The notes under the pieces: generated by a model
Database searches by the model: none
The model's input: the letters and a program-made list of their open reading frames with translations, nothing else
Told to the model about the DNA's origin: nothing
Position numbers and translations under genes: made by a program
Source: Pseudeuparius sepicola
Lineage: Eukaryota; Arthropoda; Insecta; Coleoptera; Anthribidae
Length of the DNA stretch: 64,000 nt
NCBI GenBank assembly: GCA_963920635.1
Contig: OY987298.1
Coordinates: forward strand, 112,892,035 to 112,956,034
Direction of reading: 5' to 3'
Shown: piece after piece, positions 56,641 to 64,000 of the stretch
Layout: each line of letters starts with the position of its first letter
Numbering within the stretch: the first letter of the stretch is position 1

Positions 56641-58508
56641 ATTTGAATTGGCTTACGGACTTTAACGATTTTTTTTTGTATATAGGGCCCTCCTAGAAGT
56701 ACTTATCAAACACTTTTCAATGAGCATACGATTATTCCAGGGCCGGATTAAAAAATTTTTTTGACCCAAATTTTCGAGTTAAGGTATCAGCGATTTTTTT
56801 ATCGGAAATCTGATAACGTGGCGTTAATCAGCGCCCCTGAAAACCCCCAGATTCCAAATTTCAAGAAATTATTCCCACAAATTATACTTTTTACACCGTA
56901 TCGCAATTGCAAAAAATCAAAATTTCAATTTGAGTTCAGCTATTAAGGTGGCTATGGAAACAAGTGAAAATGTTAAAAAGAGGTCCACAGGGGACAATAG
57001 TAATAAACCTGATCGGAAACTGTATTCGGTTTCTCTCTTCAGTATTGCTGTACAGTACAAATTTTATTCCATTTGAGACGCAAGAGAGCTCGCTGCCGTC
57101 GCAGGCAGTCGTGCAAGTGCAAACACTTTGAGAAACGTTAATTTTTACATTTTTTACATTTTTTTGTTACCAATAATACACTACAAAGTATGTATTTGAA
57201 GAATGTAATTAAAAGCAGCAATATTTTAAATGACGGAAATGTATCGACGAATCGATTAAAAATTACATTGTATACCCACTAAATTATTTTTAACACCTAA
57301 ATTATTTTTAACACCTAAATTATTTTAGCAACATCAATTCCTGAATAAAATTTTTTGTTGTAAATGCATAAACTGACATTTCTGCAAGCCATTGTTTTCC
57401 ATGGCTGCCTGCGACAGCAGTGAAGCTCGCTTGCATCTCAAATGGCATAAAATTTGTACTGTACAGCAATACTGAAAAGAGAAACCGAGTACAGTTTCCG
57501 ATCAGGTTTATTACTATTGTCCCCTGTGGACCTCTTTTTAACATTTTCACTTGTTTCCATAGCCACCTTAATAGCTGAACTCAAATTGAAATTTTGATTT
57601 TTTGCAATTATTGTGATGCGGTGTAAAAAGTATAATTTGTGGGAATAATTTCTTGAAATTTGGAATCTGGGGGTTTTCAGTTTTCAGGGGCGCTGATTAA
57701 TGCTACGTTATCAGATTTCTGATAAAAAATCGCTGATACCTTAACTCGAAAATTTGGGTCAAAAAAGTTTTTTAATCCGGCCTGGAATAATCCTATGCTC
57801 ATTGAAAAGTGTTTGATAAGTACGTCTAGGAGGGCCCTATATACAAAAAAAAATCGGGTAAAACTTTCCTTTGGTGTATGTCTGCCCCGATTTTTTTGAA
57901 ATTTTGGCTACCCCCCTATTTTCGAGGTCCCTGAACACGAATCTGACCTCAGTTTTCGGCGCTCGGACGTACTTAGTTTCCGAGAAATGAATTTTAAAAT
58001 TTCCTTTGACACCTCACTTTTCACGGCGATATTTGTAGTTATAATCCAGATGAATTTTTACTGTATGCAGCTCAAACTGATCACCACCCTATTTTGCACC
58101 CTTTGCCACCTCGAAACTTCGCCCGACAGGCGGCGCGCGCCTGTCGGGCGAAAACAGCGGCCGGGCCGGGCGTAAACACGGCAAAAATCATTCAAAATTT
58201 CGGTTTTTCCGCGGGTTTTCGCGAAGTTTCGAGGTGGCAAAGGGTGCAAAATAGGGTGGTGATCAATTTGAGCTGAATTCATCTCAATTATAACACAAAT
58301 AATAACCCTGTTAAAAGTGGGGTGTCAAAAGGAAATTTGAAAATTCATTTTCTCGGAAACTACGTCCGAGCGCCGAAAACTGAGGTCAGATTCGTGTTCA
58401 GGGACCTCGAAAATAGGGGGGTAGCCAAAATTTCAAAAAAATCGGGGCAGACATACACCCAAGGAAAGTTTTACCAAAAATCGTTAAAATCCGTAAGCCA
58501 GTTCAAAT
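56641..58508. mobile_element. Large foldback interrupted by a GGTAA foldback
   Basis: Left arm 56641-57117, right arm about 57400-57856 plus 58476-58508. The tips read ATTTGAATTGGCTTACGGAC and a near complement at 58484-58507. Removing the nested 619-bp element restores a continuous right arm, AAAAAAATCG followed by TTAAAATCCGTAAGCC. Loop 57118-57400 is non-coding and has a tandem CACCTAAATTATTTTTAA-type repeat near 57293-57325. Confidence 0.82.
57857..58475. mobile_element. Foldback MITE, GGTAA family, complete copy with 8-bp TSD
   Basis: AAAAATCG at 57849-57856 and 58476-58483 is the target duplication, confirmed because the host's other arm shows the site with a single copy. The tips are GGTAAAACTTTCC and complement. 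The arms carry GGTCCCTGAACACGAATCTG and CACCACCCTATTTTGCACCC, then meet at a GC-rich tip with the perfect palindrome centred near 58133 (GACAGGCGGCGCGCGCCTGTC region). 619 bp, no gene. Confidence 0.9.
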
Positions 58509-59075
58509 TTTGCAGGGGTGTTCCAGATCAAAATGAGACACCTTGTATATTTTCTGACACCTATTATCACAGAATAAATAGCTTATTACTCGTTAGTGTG
58601 TGCTATTATAAATTCAAATAAAAATATTCCTTCTCTACTACCACTACCTATAACATCTGCAGAAGCAAGAAGCAGAAAATCTAATCCACCTCTAACCTCT
58701 TCCAATCCACAGATTGTAAACCTATATATTTTGTGTTGTAAACTACAAATTAATACAGACCACAAAAACGATAAAAGGAAAAGGGCAGAGTGGGGACAGA
58801 AATTACAAATAAAAATAAAGAAAGAAGAACTTGCACAGCACCTGCAGAAACTGTGGAAAAAACAACAACCTATCAACACGAGTATAAAACGATCTAAATT
58901 ATGCCCTTGAACCTTCCTCCATCGACGACTGTGCCAATAGAATCAATTCTTCTTCTTTTTATGGTATCTGCTCTTCCAAGCAATATAGCCACGTGGGGCT
59001 TTCGCTACCTCTTCGTTGGGTCGAAAATGTCCAACTTTTGCTGTGTCCGCCCAACTTGGTCACTTGAGCAAAAAA
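58509..59075. other. Intergenic, unassigned
   Basis: Less AT-rich; a 104-codon plus frame (58596-58910) and its mirror have no domain. It ends in GAGCAAAAAA, the left target duplication of the next element. Confidence 0.45.
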
Positions 59076-60754
59076 GGTAATTATTGAATATAGTGTATGC
59101 ACCGCCCGATTTTCTTGAAATTTTGGCTACCCCCCTATTTTCGAGGTCCCTGAACACGAATCTGACCTCAGCTTCTTGAGGCCGAACGTAGTTTCCGAGA
59201 AAATGAATTTTCAAATTTCCTTTTGACACCACACTTTTCGCGGCGCTATTTGTGGCTCTTATCGGGATGAATTTTTACTGTGCGCAGCTCAAACTAATCA
59301 CCACACTATTTTGCACCTTCTGCAACATCGAAACTTCGCGAAAACCCGCGGGAAAACAGAAATTTTCCAAGATTTATACAATGTTTTGGGACATACTCAT
59401 TTTCCCTCGACATTCGGCTGCGATTGCGCGGGAGAGACGGAGAGCGACAGCTGGCGCTGCTATACGGAGCCAACGATGTTGCGAGGTTAGAACTAGAGAA
59501 GTTATGAAAAAGTAAAAAAATTAAATTATGGAATATAGTGTATGCACCGCCCGATTTTCTTAAAATTTCGGCTACCCCCCTATTTTCGAAGTCCCTGAAC
59601 ACGAATCTGACCTTAGTTTTTGATGCTCGGGCGTAGTTACGAGAAAATGAATTTTCAAATTTCCTTTGACACCTCACTTTTCAAGGCGATATTTGGTTAT
59701 AATCGAGATGAATTTAGCTCAGACTGATCACCACCCTACTTTGCACCTTCTGCAGCATCGAAAGTTCGCGCAAAGCCGCGGAAAAACCGAAACCGGCGCG
59801 CGCCGATCGTCGGGCGAAAACAGCGGCCGGGCCGGGCGTAAACACGGCATAAATCTTTCAAAATTTCGGTTTTTCCGCGGCTTTGCGCGAACTTTCGATG
59901 CTGCAGAAGGTGCAAAGTAGGGTGGTGATCAGTTTGAGCTGCGTACACTAAAAATTTATCCGGATTATAACCACAAATATCGCCGTGAAAAGTGGGGTGT
60001 CAAAAGGAAATTTGAAAATGTATTTTCTCGGAAACTATGTCCGACCTCAAAACACTGAGGTCAGATTCGTGTTCAGGGACCTCGAAAATAGGGGGGTAGC
60101 CAAAAGGTTGGGCCCACACCTTCTCGTGGTCTTTGCCGAACAATAACATTTTCTCTTTGGAAGTGGATAGAGATTCGCAAACAGATTTAAGAGCATTTAC
60201 CCATATTATGCTAGATTGTGGACTTCTATCAACACCAATTTAAATAATGTTATTGACAAAGCTGGGCCCTAATAAATTTAATGTTTAATTTTTAACATTT
60301 TTATTCACTCCTGTGGATTATGAGAGCAAGCGCTCCAGTTTTCTGCTCTTAATATCGATGGCACTTTAAGTCAACGCCCCTCCCACTAGTCTTACTCAAA
60401 CGTCAAGCGTCAAGCAAAATACCGGACAGAGCAACCGCGTGAAAAACATTGTATAAATCTTGGAAAATTTCTGTTTTCCCGCGGGTTTTCGCGAAGTTTC
60501 GATGTTGCAGAAGGTGCAAAATAGTGTGGTGATTAGTTTGAGCTGCGCACAGTAAAAATTCATCCCGATAAGAGCCACAAATAGCGCCGCGAAAAGTGTG
60601 GTGTCAAAAGGAAATTTGAAAATTCATTTTCTCGGAAACTACGTCCGGCCTCAAGAAGCTGAGGTCAGATTCGTGTTCAGGGACCTCGAAAATAGGGGGG
60701 TAGCCAAAATTTCAAGAAAATCGGGCGGTGCATACACTATATTCAATAATTACC
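59076..60754. mobile_element. Foldback MITE, GGTAA family, long copy with a nested sibling
   Basis: The tips are GGTAATTATTGAATATAGTG and complement. The flanks are GAGCAAAAAA (59066-59075) and GAGCAAAAA (60755-60763), an 8-9-bp duplication with A-run slippage. Arms 59076-59396 and about 60440-60754 are nearly perfect inverted copies. The loop contains another member of the same family (59525-60105) plus about 330 bp of unique DNA with a GGTTGGGCCCACACC start. Confidence 0.87.
59525..60105. mobile_element. Foldback MITE, GGTAA family, copy nested in the loop of 59076-60754
   Basis: Has both arms (GTGTATGCACCGCCCG at the left; the right arm breaks off at GTAGCCAAAA, 60105) and the GC-rich core TCGGGCGAAAACAGCGGCC (about 59811). 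The left extreme and the right tip are missing or altered, so no target duplication can be read. Confidence 0.8.
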
Positions 60755-60763
60755 GAGCAAAAA

Positions 60764-62004
60764 TTTAATACCTACTTTCCATTTTCAATCCTTTCCTTCC
60801 CAAGATTACTGTTTCCATGTGGATCTTTCTCATACTTTCTTCAGCGTTAAGAACACTCATTAACATTAAACACCACAGATTTGTACTGTTCATCAATCCT
60901 CTTAAAGATATTGTTCAATCCTTATTTGTACCTTTATTTATACCAAAATTTTTTCACTCCTTTCCTTCACATGGTATCCATGTGGATCCTTCTTATTTAT
61001 TACCTTCCACAAATCCGTTAAAATCTCTGTATCTCATCATCCACAGATTAAATAATATAATATATGAAATCATCATCTTTACGATCGTCTTTACGGAAAC
61101 TTGTTGTTCTCTGATACTACTGACACCAGACACTACTATCACAGTAAACAATATCCAGTAGGGAAAGGCGACGCCATTCCGGGTAGAATGCTTTTATCGC
61201 GCAGACCAGAATCACTAAAGAATGGAATGCGAAGAATGCATCAGGGATGTACTCAAATATATTGGGAATTCCAGTAGATTTGGGATTTCCCAGAATTCTC
61301 CTGTACTCTGCCATCAGTGCACCCACAGGTATAAACAATTATTCCTTCAACTGCGCACAGACGTTATAACAATATCCAAACCATTAATGTAAGAAAATAA
61401 TTTAATCCCGGTCCTGTGTCTCATCGATTTTTATAGGGCGTGGTCTAAAATAAAGAAGTAACGTGACTTCAAAGTGAGATTCTATTGGAGAATGAGTTTG
61501 TATAAAAAACGAAAGGCACTACCGCCAAGATCAAAGGGGCCGACAGGAAGATTTACAACTGACAAAAGGAGACTCGCTTTTTAGCGAAATATCTTCTAAA
61601 GACATGAATAATGTGCATTTTATTTGATTTTACGTTAATCTACATAGCAAAGAGATTGTATTAGAACCAAATTTAAGCTTAAACTACTGCCTGTCTTTCT
61701 CTAAATTGAAATGGAGACTCGCTTATTTTTGACACATGTCCGTAAAGAGGCTTCTGTTGCAAAAGCTATTTATTCTGCGCAACTGAGTATTCCCTCACCT
61801 GTGCTACTACTAAACCACAGAATTCTGTGACTAAACTAACCTATATATTTTGTGACTACTACCAGAGTATATAATATGCTTTAATCATGACTAGGGTTCC
61901 TGGAACTCTAATCATGACTACATACCTTGATTCGTCTCAGAGAAATGGAGTGGGGAGAATACGCTACAAGCTGCGCGAACTGCCTAATAAACGTGGCGGC
62001 CATA
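60764..62004. other. Intergenic with one possible coding patch
   Basis: 61117-61338 on the minus strand has a 73-codon frame (contains EYRRILGNPKSTGIPNIFEY and a hydrophobic stretch) of less AT-biased composition, which could be an exon, but clear splice sites were not found and no family was recognised. GGAGACTCGCTT occurs twice (61568, 61711). The remainder is unassigned. Confidence 0.35.
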
Positions 62005-62330
62005 TTAAACCAACCTCATCCATGGGCGTATCATTGTTAACAGATTTGGCACTGCAGACTGCTTTAGAGGTCTTCGTCCTCGTTCGCCACGATGCACAAT
62101 AAAGGCATCAGCAGCAAAATGTTTTGAACAAAAAAATTATTTGGACTCAAATTCCAATCAGTCCCCAAGTTAAGAATTTTTAACCACATATTCAATCATT
62201 AAAATTATACAGATGCGCGCCTATGGTGCCCAAAATTTCGGCGATTGTTGTACTAAACTTACCGAAAAAATGATACTCCCGGAGGTCTCCTAGACTTGTA
62301 ATTCTTACAGCTTGGTACTGCACACGACAT
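62005..62330 (-). pseudogene. THAP zinc-finger domain, broken
   Basis: 62263-62330 on the minus strand reads MSCAVPSCKNYKSRRPPGVS then FFR and a good donor (CG|GTAAGT), the classic THAP start with its C-x4-C. 62005-62190 continues with WLKILNLGTDWNLSP, and after a one-base slip in a T run CSKHFAADAF and LKQSAVPNLL, the C-H and AVP motifs that close a THAP domain. About ten residues between R and WLK are not found, and no acceptor is seen. It is either a decayed copy or a gene whose middle exon I cannot place. THAP domains bind DNA in host regulators and P-type transposases. Confidence 0.55.
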
Positions 62331-62930
62331 TTTCCAAAAACACTGACCATTTCTCTGCTGAAAATACAACAACTACCGCTGAGAACAAACTGCAAAAACA
62401 AATCGTCGATCGCCGCTTCGCCGGACCGCACCTGCGCGGGACTGGGTCCCCCGCAACGGAGCCAACGGACGCCAGACGGAGAGGGGCCAACGTCGCTCAT
62501 CGCTCATCGTCTCCACGCCGGTCCACCTGGCGGGGTGCCCCCTGCGCCCCGCTACGGAGCCATCGTCCCGGAAGTGGAGAGGATGACGCACCGGCCAAAC
62601 TCCCGCCGGCCGCTACGGTGGATCGTTCGACCTGGAAGGCTGCGTCGGCGCCGGCTGGAGGGCCATAGTCGGCGCTGCTGGACGGGGAGAATGCATTTAC
62701 CGTGGCAGCTAATAGGCGATGAGCGGATGCGGCGAAGCGACGGGTATCCCGGCATTCTGCCAGTCAATGTCTACCCCTAGAAGAACCGCAGTCGTGAATC
62801 GCCTATCTCTAGACAACGTGGAGTAACATCCTTCTTTGCAGATGATTTGGATCGTTGCGGGAACAGCGCATCCAAGGAGCATCCCAACCGGCGCAGACCG
62901 CCAAAAAATCAAGTCAAAGTGGACACGTAA
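62331..62930. promoter_or_regulatory. GC-rich block beside the THAP start
   Basis: 62390-62770 is the GC-richest part of the window and rich in CpG. It lies just upstream of the THAP ATG on the minus strand. Overlapping frames occur on both strands, as expected of GC-rich DNA, so none is called. On the plus strand TTCTTTGCAG (62841) and CACGTAAGTAA (62929) resemble a splice acceptor and donor around 88 bp. It may be a promoter of a broadly expressed gene, possibly bidirectional; this is inference. Confidence 0.35.
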
Positions 62931-62956
62931 GTAACCGTAATTTTCTCTTGCAGGGT

Positions 62957-63030
62957 TCAAGACACTGTTGGGTACTTGTACCCAGTTATTCCAACGCCAT
63001 CAAGTCATTGTTGGATACTTAATATCCAGG
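62957..63030 (+). repeat. Two tandem units each containing a small hairpin
   Basis: Unit 1 TCAAGACACTGTTGGGTACT and unit 2 TCAAGTCATTGTTGGATACT are 43 bp apart. Each continues into its own palindrome: TGGGTAC/GTACCCA (62969-62984) and TGGATA/TATCCA (63012-63028). The changed bases keep both stems paired. Confidence 0.55.
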
Positions 63031-63545
63031 TACCCTTTTCTCCTTTCGTACCTTATCCTCAGCCAGCCACTTTTACTTTTTTCAAATCAAACACCCACCT
63101 ACCTAGAATCCCTCGATTCCTTTGAAAGTTTCGGCTTTCTTAGGGAACAGCCCCCCGTCGGCTCAGTCTGGCCTGGAACAACACTATATTTGGTCTAGGT
63201 CTGGCAAATCCCCATTAATAAACGACCTTTTACTTCAAAGCCAAAGGTTACTTCAAGGTAACTCTCACAAACAATCCAACCGTCAAAGCTTCCTACAAAA
63301 TAGGGCTGAAATTTCATTACCATACCCTAAAACAGGCGAGGTTTTTAGTGGGTATGCCCCTCTTTGGGGAGAATCCCACACTACCACACGGTACGGCCGT
63401 GTGGTGTCTATAAAAGATTTTCCTCTCCTGTCGCAAAACCACAAAAAAAACCCTGCAAACGTCAAAGTGAGGACAATATGGCGGCCATTAAATTTTAAGT
63501 TTTCCTGGAAATAGGATGCGCAGTTGATCAAAGCGCGTTCTCTGG
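63031..63545. other. Unassigned, with a GC-rich palindrome
   Basis: CCACACGGTACGGCCGTGTGG (63385-63405) is a near-perfect palindrome preceded by GGGGAGAATCCCACACT, a phrase reminiscent of retroelement 3' regions. The 130-codon plus frame (63122-63514) has no domain. Confidence 0.4.
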
Positions 63546-63689
63546 ATTCGTCTATAGTGAGCTAGGCAACCACATATAGGGTGTCCAACTTTAAAACTGT
63601 ACAAATCCGTAAAATCTTAATTTTTGGAAATAATCGCCTAAACTTTTTTTTGTTTGAAAGGCCTTCAAAAACCACTTCTTTTGACCTTT

Positions 63690-64000
63690 CTGCTATTTTC
63701 AAAATGCAAATCCAGGGCCGGCTGCAATTTTTTTATACCCCCAATTTTTACGAAAACCATTTAGCGATTTTTTCATTTAAAATCTGACCCCACAGCGTTA
63801 ATCAGAACACCCCAAAACCCCTATGTACCAAATTTGAATAAAAAATATACAAGGAGTTATATTCTGCAGGGGGTCAAATTTGAGCAAAATAGGAATTTTA
63901 AAGGCATCTGCCAAGTCGAGTGTGCCATGGAATCCCCTCAAAACAGTTCAATTGTCAATAGGACCACTCAAGGTGTTGGTGTGCAAAGGTCCAATACAAA
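63690..64000 (+). mobile_element. Arm of the TATACAGTGTGGCCC foldback family, runs off the window
   Basis: Matches 6060-6290 and 32060-32290 (ACAGCGTTAATCAG, AAAGGCATCTGCCAAGTC, GTGTGCCATGGAATCCCC). The phrase CTATAGTGAGCTAGGCAACC at 63552 also occurs at about 3398. The other arm should lie beyond 64000. Confidence 0.7.

Noticed and set aside
58596..58910. 104-codon Lys-rich frame
   Set aside because: No domain, a mirror frame on the other strand, and position between two foldbacks.
62312..62780. Several long frames in the GC-rich block
   Set aside because: Stops are rare in GC-rich DNA; frames overlap on both strands and have low-complexity Arg/Pro/Ala content.
62929..62953. Apparent 25-bp intron between GTAAGTAA and TTGCAG
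   Set aside because: Too short to be spliced by the normal machinery; the two signals probably belong to different introns or are chance.

Overview
This is a window of an AT-rich, intron-containing animal genome, almost certainly an insect. It has spliced genes with GT-AG introns, insect-type cystathionine beta-synthase and microsomal glutathione S-transferase genes, scattered TAGGTAGG/TACCTACC tracts, Tc1, hAT-like, MULE-like, Penelope and jockey/R1-type LINE copies, and hundreds of AT-rich intronic bases. The order cannot be fixed from the sequence; a large-genome beetle or hemipteran fits, but that is a guess. No bacterial features (operons, Shine-Dalgarno sites, CRISPR) are present. Two host genes are well supported. 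A three-exon MAPEG gene (MGST1-like, 160 aa) lies on the plus strand at 26360-29912. A ten-exon cystathionine beta-synthase gene (532 aa, frame intact through every junction) lies on the minus strand at 45357-52788. A decayed THAP zinc-finger segment next to a GC-rich block sits at 62.0-62.9 kb. Almost everything else is mobile DNA, much of it nested. Layout: 0-4.7 kb holds foldback elements, a LINE 3' tail and a 360-bp MULE-like MITE with a 9-bp target duplication. 5.8-10.7 kb holds two more long inverted-repeat elements, one carrying a 5S rRNA-like repeat. 11.0-13.9 kb is a 5'-truncated LINE with an open RT-RNase H frame and a 13-bp target duplication. 14.0-17.8 kb holds three foldbacks and a GC-rich open frame between inverted repeats. 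19.4-20.1 kb and 24.7-25.9 kb are hAT-like MITEs with 8-bp duplications. 20.3-24.2 kb is a Penelope-like element with a 14-bp duplication, hammerhead-like motifs and a permuted gene order. 32-38 kb holds more foldbacks and two decayed LINEs in opposite orientation. 38.0-40.7 kb is a 2.66-kb TIR element inserted into an older LINE tail. 41 kb holds a hAT transposase relic, and 43.2-44.6 kb an intact Tc1 element. 53-61 kb holds another 5S-like repeat and a thicket of nested foldbacks. The host genes have tolerated heavy intronic insertion: MGST intron 1 carries a foldback and intron 2 a 5S-like repeat, and the 4.7-kb CBS intron 8 carries a TIR element with a tRNA-like core plus a transposase relic. 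The most unusual observations are: (1) a Penelope-like element whose inverted terminal piece begins at the predicted hammerhead cleavage site and whose open reading frame halves are in circularly permuted order; (2) several TIR elements with 8-bp duplications whose ends carry dense, element-specific short repeats; (3) three dispersed repeats with a segment closely resembling the 5S rRNA internal promoter; (4) a foldback family nested inside itself. All target duplications and splice junctions were read by eye; no database search was possible.
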